DNA from: Citricoccus sp. K5 | GTDB lineage: Bacteria; Actinomycetota; Actinomycetes; Actinomycetales; Micrococcaceae | Assembly (NCBI RefSeq): GCF_902506195.1 | Contig: NZ_LR732817.1 | Location: 1,768,985 to 1,832,984, forward strand | Direction: 5' to 3' | Length of the DNA stretch: 64,000 bases | Part shown: positions 28,773 to 37,588 of the stretch, piece by piece | Position numbering within the stretch: position 1 is the stretch's first letter | How the letters are laid out: every line of letters starts with the position of its first letter | Made by a program: the position numbers and the translations under genes | Notes under the pieces: generated by a model | Database searches by the model: none | What the model saw: the letters and a program-made list of their open reading frames with translations, nothing else | Told to the model about the DNA's origin: nothing

Positions 28773-29762
28773 TCAGAGCCAGGTTTCGGCCAGCAGTTCC
28801 AGGGAGCGGTCCCGCACGGCAGGGTCAAAGGCGTAGGTGACGGTGATGAGCTCATCGGCGCCGGTACGCTCCACGAATTCCTCCAGCTGGGCCTTCACCA
28901 TCGAGGGGGCGCCAACGGCCTTGATCCGCAGCATCGGGTTCTCCTCACCACCAGGACCGGCAAGGGTGTCCGGGTCCACGGGCGGCTGGAGCTTGCGGCG
29001 CTGCCCGCGCTGGATGTCGAGGAACATCTGCTCGATCACCGTGTGTTCACGTGCTGCCTCCTGGTCGGTGGGGGCCACCATCACGTTGATGCCCGCCATG
29101 ACGTAGGGCTCGTTGATCTGAGCGGTGGGTGCATCGGCCGTGAAGGAGTCCCGGTACACCTGGATGGCCTGATCGAGCTGGTCGGGGGCGAAGTGCGAGG
29201 CCAGGGAGAACGGCAGACCCAGCTGGCCGGCGATGGACGCCCCGTTGACGGTCGATCCGAGGACCCAGATGGGCACCTCGGTCCCCGCGGACACGGCGGA
29301 CATGATGGGCACGCTGTGGGCGGTCCCGGTCTCGCTGAACCAGCCCTGCAGATCGTAGATGCTCTGGGCGAAGGCCTGCGGCTCGGCCGAGGAACGGCTC
29401 AAGGCCTGGGCGGTCATCATGTCCGTTCCCGGAGCACGCCCCAGGCCCAGGTCGATCCGGTCCCCGTGGATGTTGGCCAGGGTCCCATACTGTTCGGCCA
29501 CCATCAGCGGGGCATGGTTGGGCAGCATGACTCCGCCGGAGCCCAGCCGAATCCGTTCGGTGACCGAGGCGGCCTGGGAAATCAGCAGTGCGGTGGCGCT
29601 GGACGCCAGATTGGGAGTGTTGTGGTGCTCCGCGAACCAGATCCGGTGAAAGCCCAGCTGATCAGCGGTGCGGGCCGAATCCATCGAGGCGGCGATGCCG
29701 TTCCGGGCAGTGGACCCCTCTGAAATGGAGACCAGATCAAGAATGCTCAGGGGCACAGACAA
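28773..29762 (-). CDS. LLM class flavin-dependent oxidoreductase
   Basis: A 329-residue luciferase-like monooxygenase-family protein that probably uses FMN. The product begins SVPLSILDLVSISEG, followed by GFHRIWFAEHHNTPNLASSA and IRLGSGGVMLPNHAPLMVAEQ. DLGLGRAPGTD and VPIWVLGSTVNGASIAGQLGLPFSLASH also match the YhbW/alkanal-like group. I chose TTG 29762 with GAGGAAC ten bases upstream. The open frame extends to 30164 but passes through the hexamer repeat (Gln/Asp-rich, not protein-like). It is divergent from the MFS exporter. Substrate unknown. Confidence 0.88.
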   Translation of the reverse strand: MSVPLSILDLVSISEGSTARNGIAASMDSARTADQLGFHRIWFAEHHNTPNLASSATALLISQAASVTERIRLGSGGVMLPNHAPLMVAEQYGTLANIHGDRIDLGLGRAPGTDMMTAQALSRSSAEPQAFAQSIYDLQGWFSETGTAHSVPIMSAVSAGTEVPIWVLGSTVNGASIAGQLGLPFSLASHFAPDQLDQAIQVYRDSFTADAPTAQINEPYVMAGINVMVAPTDQEAAREHTVIEQMFLDIQRGQRRKLQPPVDPDTLAGPGGEENPMLRIKAVGAPSMVKAQLEEFVERTGADELITVTYAFDPAVRDRSLELLAETWL

Positions 29763-29948
29763 TTGTCGAAGTTCCTCACGTTGGCAGAAGCAGGCGCGTA
29801 CGTCAGGGACAACCACCACTGACGGCCCTTCTATTCCACGGAAGCCGCCGACCAGGACACCGGCCACCCCGTCGTCTTGCCCCGCTCCCCCGTTCCGTCC
29901 CAAGCGCCTGAGCGCCTGAGCGTGCTGGTGGGGCCGGCGTCGCCGTCC

Positions 29949-29978
29949 GTTGACTAGGATCAACACGTTCCGGATTCG
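29949..29978 (+). promoter_or_regulatory. putative operator/promoter of the MFS gene
   Basis: GTTGA-N6-TCAAC (29949-29964) is a perfect inverted repeat. It contains a -35-like TTGACT (29950-29955); 17 bases on is GATTCG (29973-29978), a weak -10. A regulator bound here would block the -35. No regulator gene is adjacent. Confidence 0.35.
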
Positions 29979-29984
29979 GTCCGG

Positions 29985-30032
29985 TTCTTGTTCTTGATCT
30001 TGATCTTGATCTTGTTCTTGATCTTGTTCTTG
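29985..30032. repeat. eight tandem hexamers (A/T)TCTTG
   Basis: Eight consecutive units alternate TTCTTG and ATCTTG in the intergenic region, 22 bases before the MFS start codon. Unit order is T,T,A,A,A,T,A,T (first base). It is a short-sequence repeat whose copy number could vary. It is not coding on either strand as far as I can judge. Confidence 0.85.
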
Positions 30033-30054
30033 TTGTTCCCTTGTCCGCTCTCCG

Positions 30055-31335
30055 TTGGGAGACACCTCGCGCCGCCCTCCTGTCACCAGCCCGATCCTGC
30101 CGTGGATCATCGTCGGTATTGTCGTGTTGGCCCTCAATCTCCGGTCACCGATCATCGCGCCCACCGCGATCCTCGGGGAGATTCAGGCCGGGACCGGCCT
30201 GAACGCCGCCGGGGCCGGCCTGCTGACCGGGCTGCCGATCCTGCTCTTCGCCCTGGCAACGCCCTTGGCCACCCGGACCATCGGACGCCTCGGTGCCGAG
30301 TCCACGGTGTTCGCCTGCCTGGCGGGAGTGCTGGCCGGCACCGTGCTGCGGTCTGCCGGCCCGGCATGGATGGTCCTGGCCGGCACCGTGGTGATCGGCC
30401 TGTCCCTGACGTTGGGGAACATCGTGGTGCCCGTCATCATCCGCCGCGAGGTGCCCTGGGACCGGGTGTCTCTCGCCACCGGGCTGTACTCGGCGGGAAT
30501 GAACCTCGGCGCGATGGCCACCCTGCTCGGGACCGGCCCGCTGGCCGCCGCCGTGGGGTGGCGCTGGGCCCTCGCGCTGTGGGGAGTGCTCGCCGTCGTC
30601 GGGATGGCCTATTGGCTGGCACTGGTCCGGCGGCGGCTGCGGGATGCCGCCACCGAGCAGCCCGACGCCCCCGAGACCGGTCCGGCATCCGGGGAGGTGG
30701 CTCCGAGCGACCGGAGCACCGCCGGTGACCGGACCACACCGCAGTTCCGCCGTGTCATGTGGTTGCTGGTCATCACCTTCAGCGGCCAGTCAGCCGGCTA
30801 CTTCACGACCACGACCTGGTTGCCTACGATCCTCATGGAGACCCAGGGTCTGGACACGGCGGGGTCCGGTGCCATCGCGTCCCTGTTCCAGGTCGCCGCC
30901 ATCGTGGGAGCCCTCGGAGTTCCGATGATGGCAGCCCGTTCCAGGCCCTGGGTTCCCATGGCCGTGGTCGCGGTGCTGTGGCTGTCCCTGCCCATCGGCC
31001 TGCTGCTGGCGCCCGATGCCTACGTACTGTGGGCACTCACCGGTGGCGTGGCGCAGGGGGGCGGCTTCACAGCCATCTTCTCGATCATCGCCCGAATGGC
31101 CCGCAACGATTCAGAGGCAGCCTCCGGATCGGCCTTCGTCCAGACCGGCGGCTACCTGGCCGCCACGATCGCCCCGCCGTTCGCCGGCTGGCTCCACACC
31201 GCCACCGAAGGCTGGACGGCACCGATTCTGCTGGTCCTCGCCGCCACGCTGGCCTTCACCATCGCCGGACTCCTGGCCGTCCAGGCAGCGGGGCGTTCAC
31301 CCGGCCCTCGACAGGCAGGAGCGGACCCGGCCTAG
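30055..31335 (+). CDS. MFS transporter, CynX/NimT type
   Basis: A 426-residue inner-membrane transporter with about twelve hydrophobic segments. The opening WIIVGIVVLALNLRSPIIAP and GLLTGLPILLFALATPLATR are typical of the CynX/NimT (cyanate/2-nitroimidazole) group. A cytoplasmic Pro/Ala/Glu/Asp-rich loop at about 200-230 separates the halves. The TTG at 30055 is the first usable codon after stops within the hexamer repeat. No clear ribosome site precedes it, so the start is uncertain. The substrate cannot be read from sequence. Confidence 0.82.
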   Translation: MGDTSRRPPVTSPILPWIIVGIVVLALNLRSPIIAPTAILGEIQAGTGLNAAGAGLLTGLPILLFALATPLATRTIGRLGAESTVFACLAGVLAGTVLRSAGPAWMVLAGTVVIGLSLTLGNIVVPVIIRREVPWDRVSLATGLYSAGMNLGAMATLLGTGPLAAAVGWRWALALWGVLAVVGMAYWLALVRRRLRDAATEQPDAPETGPASGEVAPSDRSTAGDRTTPQFRRVMWLLVITFSGQSAGYFTTTTWLPTILMETQGLDTAGSGAIASLFQVAAIVGALGVPMMAARSRPWVPMAVVAVLWLSLPIGLLLAPDAYVLWALTGGVAQGGGFTAIFSIIARMARNDSEAASGSAFVQTGGYLAATIAPPFAGWLHTATEGWTAPILLVLAATLAFTIAGLLAVQAAGRSPGPRQAGADPA

Positions 31336-31344
31336 CCTGGGGAC

Positions 31345-31725
31345 ATGAGCACCGAGTCCAAGCCGAGCACCGTCGACGAGTACATCGATTCCGCCCCCGA
31401 ACAGCTGCGGGGCAGACTTGAGGAGTTGCGGGCGTTGACCCGGTCCGCGACGCCCGAGGTCACCGAGGCACTGAAATGGGGCACCCCGGCCTTCCTGCAC
31501 CCGAGCGGGACGATCCTGTTCATCGTCAGCGGTCATCAGCGCCACTCCAACGTGGTCTTCACCCCCAGCATCCGCGAGGCCTTCGACGATGAGCTCTCCG
31601 ATGTCGAGACCGGCAAGGGATCCGTGAAGATCTCCCACGGCGATCCCTTGCCCCGCGAGCTCCTGACACGGATGATGCAGGCCCGCTGGCGCGAGTTCGA
31701 GGAACACGGCGTCACCTGGATGTAG
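31345..31725 (+). CDS. DUF1801 (YdhG-like) family protein
   Basis: A 126-residue cytoplasmic protein. The pattern VDEYIDSAPEQLRGRLEELRAL, EALKWGTPAFLHPSGTILFIV and the C-terminal RMMQARWREFEE fit the DUF1801/YdhG-YobT fold, sometimes called iron-chaperone-like. TAGCCT (31333-31338) lies exactly six bases before the ATG, so the gene has its own probable leaderless promoter even though it starts nine bases after the MFS stop. Confidence 0.8.
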   Translation: MSTESKPSTVDEYIDSAPEQLRGRLEELRALTRSATPEVTEALKWGTPAFLHPSGTILFIVSGHQRHSNVVFTPSIREAFDDELSDVETGKGSVKISHGDPLPRELLTRMMQARWREFEEHGVTWM

Positions 31726-31780
31726 CAGGTATGGGCTCCCTGCCGGAGGCGGCGGCTCACCGCCCGTCCGCGAGCTTTCG

Positions 31781-32512
31781 TCAGTACAGCGAGCCTTCTG
31801 GCTCATCGAGGTCCGACTCCGGCCGGGCCGCTTCCAGCGCGGCGATCATGAGCGCCTCGGCCAGCCGGGTGCCCGGCAGGGTCGGCCATGGTTCCGGACG
31901 GGCCCTGTCATCGGCGCGGGCTCCCGCCCGTGCTGTTCTTCGCGGCGCGTTCTCGTCCCATGGCACGTGGATGAACCCGGCGGTTCGCACTGAACTGGTT
32001 TCAGCCCGGGCCATCAGTGTGTAGAAGAGGTGGTTGCAGACGAAGCTGCCCGCGCTCAGGGACAGCTCTGCCGGGATCTCAGCCTCGCGCAGCGCGGCGA
32101 CGATGCGCTTGACCGGCAGGGTGGAGAAATAGGCGGCGGGGCCGGCGTCGTCCACGGCCCGCCCTGCCGGCTGGGCCCCGGCGTTGTCCGGGATGCGGGC
32201 ATCCTGAAGGTTGACGGCCACCCTCTCCACGGCCACCCGCGTCCGGCCGCCAGCCAGGCCGCAGGCGATGACGGTCCCGGGGCGGTGCTCGGCCAGTGCC
32301 CGCTCCAGGGCCTCGGTGGATCCGGCGAAGGAACAGGGCAGCCTCACGGCGACCGCTTCGACGCCGCGGTCCCGGAGGCGACGGGCCGCCTCCTGCGCCG
32401 CGGGCCACGAGGGGTTGTGCCCATCCCCCGCGAAGGGCTCGAAGCCGGTGAGCAGAAGGGGCGCGAGCCCTGTGCCGTGGTGGGCTGCGATGGCGGGGGC
32501 TGGACCGGTCAT
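31781..32512 (-). CDS. pcp: pyroglutamyl-peptidase I
   Basis: Cysteine peptidase (family C15) that removes N-terminal pyroglutamate. The 243-residue product opens with LLLTGFEPFAGDGHNPSW. Catalytic residues are visible as Glu96 (ERVAVNLQDARIPDN), Cys159 (AGSFVCNHLFY) and His182 (GFIHVPW). The N-terminal 17 residues precede the usual start. On the minus strand TACGCT lies six bases before the ATG, suggesting a leaderless mRNA. It is divergent from the radical SAM gene and convergent with DUF1801. Confidence 0.92.
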   Translation of the reverse strand: MTGPAPAIAAHHGTGLAPLLLTGFEPFAGDGHNPSWPAAQEAARRLRDRGVEAVAVRLPCSFAGSTEALERALAEHRPGTVIACGLAGGRTRVAVERVAVNLQDARIPDNAGAQPAGRAVDDAGPAAYFSTLPVKRIVAALREAEIPAELSLSAGSFVCNHLFYTLMARAETSSVRTAGFIHVPWDENAPRRTARAGARADDRARPEPWPTLPGTRLAEALMIAALEAARPESDLDEPEGSLY

Positions 32513-32532
32513 GGCTTCAGCGTAGCGCCCCC

Positions 32533-32562
32533 TTGCACCACTGTTAGTACATGTGTTCTAAT
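32533..32562 (+). promoter_or_regulatory. promoter with LexA-like SOS box before the radical SAM gene
   Basis: TTGCAC (32533-32538), an 18-base spacer and TCTAAT (32557-32562) form a promoter whose transcript would begin at the ATG. TAGTAC-ATGT-GTTCTA (32545-32560) matches the actinobacterial SOS box TCGAAC-N4-GTTCGA at 9 of 12 defined positions and overlaps the -10. Confidence 0.5.
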
Positions 32563-32568
32563 CGAGGC

Positions 32569-33687
32569 ATGCGATGGGAAGCGCAGACTCTGCAGGCCGG
32601 CGACGGGAACGAGCAGGGCGACGGCGGCACTCCAGCCGCACCGGCCGCTCTGCTCCCGCTCTCCGGTCTGCAGCGTTCCATCACCACGCCGGAGTTCGCG
32701 GACACCACCTTCCACGAGGTCGTGGCCAAGTCGGCCCTGAACAAGGTCCCGGACTCCTCCCCCATGCCCTTCCGCTGGACCGTCAATCCCTACCGGGGCT
32801 GCACCCATGCATGCCGGTACTGCTACGCGCGCAACACCCACGAGTATCTGGACTTCAACGCGGGCGCCGATTTCGATCAGCAGATCGTCGTCAAGGTGAA
32901 CACCCCCGAGATCCTCCGGCGGGAGTTGGCACGCCCCAGCTGGAATCGCGAGCTGGTGGCCTTGGGCACCAACACGGACCCCTATCAGCGGGCCGAGGGC
33001 CGGTACCGGCTCATGCCCGGCATCATCACGGCCCTGGCGGATGCGGGCACCCCCTTCTCCATCCTGACCAAGGGCACCCTCCTGGGGCGGGACCTGGACC
33101 TGCTGGCCTCGGCCTCTCGCCAGGTGCCGGTACAGGTCTCCGTCTCCCTGGCCATGCTGGACGCGGGCCTCGCCCACCGGGTCGAGCCGGGCACCCCCAC
33201 CCCGGCTGCACGGCTCAAGCTCATCGAGAGGCTGTCCTCGGCCGGCGCCCAGGTCACGGTCATGGCCATGCCCCTGCTGCCCTGGCTCACAGATTCCGAC
33301 CGCCAGCTGGAGGACCTCATGACCGCGCTGGCCGGTGCCGGCGCCCAGTCCGTCCTGGCCGGGGCCCTGCACCTGCGGCCCGGGGCTCGGCAGTGGTATC
33401 TGCAGTGGATCGAGGAGGACCACCCGGACCTGCTGGACGGATACCGCCAGCTCTACGGCCGCAGCTCTTATGCGCCCGCCTCCTACCGCAAGGCACTCGG
33501 ACGCCGAGCCTCCGCCGCAGCCCGGCGTCACGGCCTGCACCACGAGGGGGCCCACCGCATCACCCGCCCGGACGGGGACGGACCGAGCCCGGCGGCCCAT
33601 CGCCCCGGAGCGGATGACCACCGGCCCCCGACCGGGACCACGGTCCCTGCCCAGCCGGTTCCCGCCCCGCAACTCGCGCTGTTCTAG
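32569..33687 (+). CDS. Rv2578c-family radical SAM protein
   Basis: A 372-residue protein with the iron-sulfur motif CTHACRYCYA (Cys78, Cys82, Cys85). Before it is the family segment FHEVVAKSALNKVPDSS and PFRWTVNPYRGC; after it VALGTNTDPYQRAEGRYRLMPG and FSILTKGTLLGRDLDLL. This is the spore-photoproduct-lyase-like group found across Actinobacteria (Rv2578c). The reaction is unknown. The start MRWEAQ at 32569 fits the family; the frame's earlier ATG (32551) lies within the operator. The C-terminal 45 residues are low-complexity Pro/Arg/Gly. The LexA-like box suggests induction by DNA damage. Confidence 0.87.
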   Translation: MRWEAQTLQAGDGNEQGDGGTPAAPAALLPLSGLQRSITTPEFADTTFHEVVAKSALNKVPDSSPMPFRWTVNPYRGCTHACRYCYARNTHEYLDFNAGADFDQQIVVKVNTPEILRRELARPSWNRELVALGTNTDPYQRAEGRYRLMPGIITALADAGTPFSILTKGTLLGRDLDLLASASRQVPVQVSVSLAMLDAGLAHRVEPGTPTPAARLKLIERLSSAGAQVTVMAMPLLPWLTDSDRQLEDLMTALAGAGAQSVLAGALHLRPGARQWYLQWIEEDHPDLLDGYRQLYGRSSYAPASYRKALGRRASAAARRHGLHHEGAHRITRPDGDGPSPAAHRPGADDHRPPTGTTVPAQPVPAPQLALF

Positions 33688-33691
33688 AGTC

Positions 33692-34198
33692 TCAGCCCTG
33701 GGGGCGCACGAGCTCCACCAGCGCATCCACGATGGGCCGGTCCGCCGGAATCCAGTCCAATTCCTGCAGCGCAGCCCGGTCGAGGGCACGCCACTCGAGC
33801 AGGTCGTGGTCCTCCAGCGGCTGGGGGTCGCCCTCGATGATCACCGCGGTGAACACCCGCATCCTGGCCCCGTTGCCCAGCAGCCAACCCTCCGGATGGT
33901 CGGCGGTCACCTCGCGGTCCAGCCGGATGTGGACCCCGAGCTCTTCGCGCACCTCCCGGACCAGCGCGGCGCGGGCGTCCTCCCCCGGCTCCACCTTGCC
34001 GCCCGGGAACTCCCACAGACCCGCCAGGGCCTCCGGTGCGCTTCGCCGGGCGGCCAGCAGCACCGTCGGGGCCATCTCCTGATCCATGACGGCAGCTCCC
34101 ACGACCGGCCGGGGCGTTCGGGAGACGGGACGGGACTCCGCATCCGGATCCGTCACCTGGAAGGGCACGGCCGGGGTCTCCGGGGTGATGTCGCTCAT
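33692..34198 (-). CDS. Nudix hydrolase (MutT-like)
   Basis: A 168-residue hydrolase that probably cleans oxidised nucleoside triphosphates. The Nudix box GX5EX7REUXEEXGU spans about residues 67-89 ([12 protein letters not shown]...REVREELGV), preceded by GLWEFPGGK. The N-terminal 30 residues are a low-complexity extension. TAGGCT lies six bases before the ATG on the minus strand, suggesting a leaderless mRNA. It is convergent with the radical SAM gene, with stops four bases apart. Confidence 0.9.
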   Translation of the reverse strand: MSDITPETPAVPFQVTDPDAESRPVSRTPRPVVGAAVMDQEMAPTVLLAARRSAPEALAGLWEFPGGKVEPGEDARAALVREVREELGVHIRLDREVTADHPEGWLLGNGARMRVFTAVIIEGDPQPLEDHDLLEWRALDRAALQELDWIPADRPIVDALVELVRPQG

Positions 34199-34302
34199 CC
34201 CCCGAGCCTACCCACCTCCCCCTGCGCCTTCCGGGCGATCTCCACCGGTGGGGATCGCCCGGAAAGCGCGTCGTGGGAGCGTGGGGACCGTAGTCTGGAT
34301 CA

Positions 34303-35565
34303 GTGCCGAACACTGCCGACGACCCACCCTCCACCTCACCATCCACGCCATCTCCCGCCTCGCCTTCCTCGTCATCTGCCTCATCGTCCGCTTCGCGCTC
34401 CGACCCGCCTGGCCGTCGCGCCATCCTGCCGGGCATCCTCGCGCTGGCCCTCGGCGGCTTCGCGATCGGCACCACCGAGTTCGCCATCATGGGCCTGCTC
34501 CCCGAGGCGGTCGCAGACCTGGGCGTCGACCTGCCCGCCGGCGGCATCCTCATCTCCGCTTATGCCCTCGGCGTGGTCATCGGGGCACCGCTGCTGGCCG
34601 CCGGCATGGCCCGGATCGACCGGCGTGCCTCCGCCCTGTGGCTGATGGCACTGTTCGTCATCGGCCACGCTGCCAGCCTGTTCGCCCCGGACTTCACCAC
34701 CATGCTCGTGGCCCGGTTCATCTCCGGCCTGCCCCACGGCGCGTACTTCTCGGCTGCTGCCCTGGCGGCCGCCCACTTGGCCGGACCGGCCCGTCGCGGT
34801 CAGGCCATCGCCTGGGTCATGGCGGGATTGTCCGTCGCGAACCTCATCGGGGTCCCGTTGGCCACCTGGTTGGGCCAGAACTCCGGATGGCGGTGGATGT
34901 TCATCGTCACGGGCCTCTTCGGCGCCGCCACCCTGGCCGCCGTGGCCTGGCTGGTCCCCCGCGTCCCGGCTCCGGCCGGCGCCTCCGTGCGCAGTGAACT
35001 CACGGCCCTGAGATCTCCGGCGCTCTGGAGGGCGATCGTGGTCGGCATCATTGGCTTCGCGGGCATGTTCGCCCTCTACACCTACATCGCTCCCGTCTTC
35101 ACGGACGTCGGTGGAATGCCCCCGCAGCTGGTGCCGGTCATCATGGGCCTCTACGGCGTCGGCATGGTGGTCGGCACCCTGGTCGGCGGCACCCTGTCCG
35201 ACCGCTCGGCACGGCGGACCCTGCAGGGGATGCTCGCCATCGTGGCAGTGGCGCTGGCCTGCTTCAGCCTCACCGCTGAATGGTGGATCCTCTCGCTGGT
35301 GCCACTGCTGGCCGCCGCCATGGCCGCCTCGGCTCTGGTCCCGTCCCTGCAGGTCCTGCTCGTCGACGCCGCGCCGCAGGCACCCCAATTGTCCGGGGCA
35401 CTCAACCATTCGGCCCTCAATCTCGCCAATGCCATGGGTGCCTGGGTGGGTGCCGGCGTGATCCAGGCCGGTCTCGGCCTGCAGGTGCCGGCAGGCGCCG
35501 GAGCGGCCTTGGCCGTCGTCGGATTCCTGCTCTCCGTGGTCCTGCTCCGGTCCCGCAACACCTGA
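34303..35565 (+). CDS. MFS exporter (AraJ/DHA1-like)
   Basis: A 420-residue transporter. The first 36 residues are a Ser/Pro/Thr-rich cytoplasmic tail. Twelve membrane helices follow, with FAIGTTEFAIMGLLPEAVADLGVD and GLPHGAYFSAAALAAAHLAG, typical of the AraJ/YdhP group of DHA1 drug or sugar exporters. The GTG at 34303 has no ribosome site but TAGTCT (34291-34296) is six bases upstream. It is divergent from the Nudix gene. Confidence 0.85.
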   Translation: MPNTADDPPSTSPSTPSPASPSSSSASSSASRSDPPGRRAILPGILALALGGFAIGTTEFAIMGLLPEAVADLGVDLPAGGILISAYALGVVIGAPLLAAGMARIDRRASALWLMALFVIGHAASLFAPDFTTMLVARFISGLPHGAYFSAAALAAAHLAGPARRGQAIAWVMAGLSVANLIGVPLATWLGQNSGWRWMFIVTGLFGAATLAAVAWLVPRVPAPAGASVRSELTALRSPALWRAIVVGIIGFAGMFALYTYIAPVFTDVGGMPPQLVPVIMGLYGVGMVVGTLVGGTLSDRSARRTLQGMLAIVAVALACFSLTAEWWILSLVPLLAAAMAASALVPSLQVLLVDAAPQAPQLSGALNHSALNLANAMGAWVGAGVIQAGLGLQVPAGAGAALAVVGFLLSVVLLRSRNT

Positions 35566-35698
35566 GAATTCCGCTCCGGCTTGCTATGTTGCGCTCAGGC
35601 GCAGTTCCTGGCCGTCCATCAACCGTGGACCGGGAGCGCGCCGTGGACGGACACTATCCGTATCCGTATTGCTTCACGAGCATGAAGGGGTAGACAAC

Positions 35699-35974
35699 AT
35701 GAGCATCATCAGCTGGATCATCATGGGCCTCGTAGCAGGTGCCATCGCCCGGCTCATCCTTCCGGGCAAGCAGGGAGGTGGCTGGTTCGGTGCCCTGATC
35801 ACCGGCATCATCGGCGCCGTCTTGGGTGGCTGGATCGGCGGCGCCCTGTTCAACCTCGACCTCAACGAAGGCTTCTTCGACTTCTGGACCTGGGTCTTTG
35901 CCATCATCGGTGGCGTCATCGTTGCGTTCATCTGGCAGGCCATCACCGGCCGGCGAGACCGCACGACGGCCTGA
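35699..35974 (+). CDS. GlsB/YeaQ/YmgE-family stress membrane protein
   Basis: A 91-residue integral membrane protein with three hydrophobic segments. It carries the family pattern IISWIIMGLVAGAIARLILPG and GGWFGALITGIIGAVLGGWIG. It ends with a short basic tail. The ATG at 35699 is preceded by GAAGGGG. The family belongs to the transglycosylase-associated (Tag) proteins and is often stress-induced. Function unknown beyond that. Confidence 0.9.
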   Translation: MSIISWIIMGLVAGAIARLILPGKQGGGWFGALITGIIGAVLGGWIGGALFNLDLNEGFFDFWTWVFAIIGGVIVAFIWQAITGRRDRTTA

Positions 35975-36020
35975 TCACCCGGGTACGCCAACCAATCTCA
36001 ATCCCCGACCTCCCCGACCG

Positions 36021-36055
36021 CGAAGGGCGCCCCCTCATGGAGGGGGCGCCCTTCG
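36021..36055. terminator. bidirectional terminator
   Basis: A perfect 15-pair stem, CGAAGGGCGCCCCCT against AGGGGGCGCCCTTCG, closes a 5-base loop (CATGG). It lies between the GlsB-type gene and trmH, which converge, so it can serve both. On the plus strand TCTTCTC follows. Confidence 0.8.
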
Positions 36056-36101
36056 TCTTCTCGTGGTGGCGACTGCAGCGGTGATTCCGGCCCGGATCAC
36101 C

Positions 36102-37058
36102 TCAGGCAGGGGTGCCGCCGGGCGCGTGCTGCGCCATGGCCGAGGCATAGAGGCAGACGGTGGCTGCCGTGGCCACGTTGAGTGATTCGGCCCGACCGTA
36201 CAACGGGACCGCCACCCTCTCGGAGGCCAGGGCCAGCTCATCGGCGGACAGGCCCTGGGCCTCGTTGCCGAACAACCAGGCCGTCGGACTGGTCAGCAGG
36301 CCCGACGGCGGCCGGTCCAGCACCACGGACCCGTAGCCGTCCGCTGCCAGCACCGCCAGGCCACGGTCGCGAAGCGAGCCCACGGCAGTGGCGGCCTCCA
36401 CTCCGGTCACGACCGGTACGTGGAACAGCGAGCCGGCGGTGGAGCGCACCACCTTGGGATTGAACACGTCCACGGAACCTGCCGTCAGCACCACCGCGCC
36501 GGCCCCCGAGGCATCGGCCGCCCGCAGGATGGTCCCCGCATTGCCGGGGTCCTGGATTCGGCACAGGACGGCGGCCAGCCGTGGTTCCGGAAGCGCAGCG
36601 AGGACGGTGGCGGCTCCGGTGTCCGGGATGTGACAGACGGTGATGATGCCCTGCCCGGTGACGGCATCGGCCATCGCATCCAGGACCTCGTCGGTCACCC
36701 ACCGCACCGTCACGTCCCGCTCGACGGCACGGCGGACCAGTTCCGCCAGCTCCGGGTCACGATCTGCCACCCGAGTGGAGAGGTAGACGGACTCCACGAC
36801 CCGGCCCGGAATCCACTGGGTGTAGCCCTCCGGACGAGGGGGCTGACGGCCGGCGCCATGGGCGGGGCCGGCGTTGTGGTCTGGACGAGGGCCCAGCATT
36901 CCCAGGTGCGCCCGCAGCGCCTCCCGGGATGACTGCGGCCCCTCGGCGAGGAACAGGCCGTCCCGGGAACGCGACGAGCGCCCCGCCAGGCGTGCGACCT
37001 TCCGGACCCGGTCTGCCCGGGGGTTGGTCATCACGTCCTGATCGGGGCGCTCGTTCAT
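36102..37058 (-). CDS. TrmH/SpoU-family RNA 2'-O-methyltransferase
   Basis: A 318-residue SPOUT methyltransferase, probably acting on rRNA or tRNA. The N-terminal substrate-binding part has NPRADRVRKVARLAGRSSRSRDGLFLAEGP. The knotted catalytic part has RIQDPGNAGTILRAADASGAGAVVL, WLFGNEAQGLS and VPLYGRAESLNVATAATVCLY. A Pro/His/Gly-rich insertion at about 55-80 is unusual. Start: ATG 37058 or ATG 37031 (AGGA just upstream); I kept the longer one. It is 55 bases after rplT and fits as the last gene of the infC operon, a common actinobacterial order. Confidence 0.88.
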   Translation of the reverse strand: MNERPDQDVMTNPRADRVRKVARLAGRSSRSRDGLFLAEGPQSSREALRAHLGMLGPRPDHNAGPAHGAGRQPPRPEGYTQWIPGRVVESVYLSTRVADRDPELAELVRRAVERDVTVRWVTDEVLDAMADAVTGQGIITVCHIPDTGAATVLAALPEPRLAAVLCRIQDPGNAGTILRAADASGAGAVVLTAGSVDVFNPKVVRSTAGSLFHVPVVTGVEAATAVGSLRDRGLAVLAADGYGSVVLDRPPSGLLTSPTAWLFGNEAQGLSADELALASERVAVPLYGRAESLNVATAATVCLYASAMAQHAPGGTPA

Positions 37059-37113
37059 GGTGTTCCGAGTTCGGTGGCGATCCTGTGCCGCCACCGTCAC
37101 CGGGTGCGCGTAC

Positions 37114-37500
37114 TTACTTCGCGGCTGCCGGGGCGTTGACGTCTGCCGGCAGGGCCGCGCGGGAGGCCGTCACCAGGGCGGCGAACGCCGCAGAGTCGGA
37201 CACGGCCAGCTCCGCGAGCATGCGGCGGTCCACCTCGATGCCAGCCAGCTTGAGGCCCTGCATGAAGCGGTTGTAGGTCATTCCGTTGGCGCGGGAGGCC
37301 GCGTTGATGCGGGTGATCCACAGCCGGCGGAAGTCACCCTTGCGCTTCTTGCGGTGCTGGTAGTTGTAGACATACGAGTGCAGCAGCTGTTCCTTGGCCT
37401 TGCGGTAAAGGCGGGAACGCTGTCCGCGGTAACCGGCCGCGCGGTCCAAGACCACCCGGCGCTTCTTGTGGGCGTTGACTGCCCGCTTCACACGTGCCAC
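37114..37500 (-). CDS. rplT: 50S ribosomal protein L20
   Basis: A 128-residue basic r-protein that binds 23S rRNA early in assembly. [40 protein letters not shown] and [20 protein letters not shown] are family hallmarks. A C-terminal Ala-rich tail is slightly long. It lies 88 bases behind rpmI in the infC-rpmI-rplT operon. Confidence 0.98.
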   Translation of the reverse strand: MARVKRAVNAHKKRRVVLDRAAGYRGQRSRLYRKAKEQLLHSYVYNYQHRKKRKGDFRRLWITRINAASRANGMTYNRFMQGLKLAGIEVDRRMLAELAVSDSAAFAALVTASRAALPADVNAPAAAK

Positions 37501-37588
37501 GTGCGTACTCCTTCGAATCGATGCCCACCGCGTACTTCGTCAGTCGCGGCGGCTAGCTGTGTGCGGCCGAGAAGGCCACGGGGAAATG

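Noticed and set aside
29763-30164. N-terminal extension of the LLM oxidoreductase frame (Gln/Asp/Glu repeats)
   Set aside because: It is the translation of the hexamer repeat and intergenic DNA; the family start with a ribosome site is at 29762.
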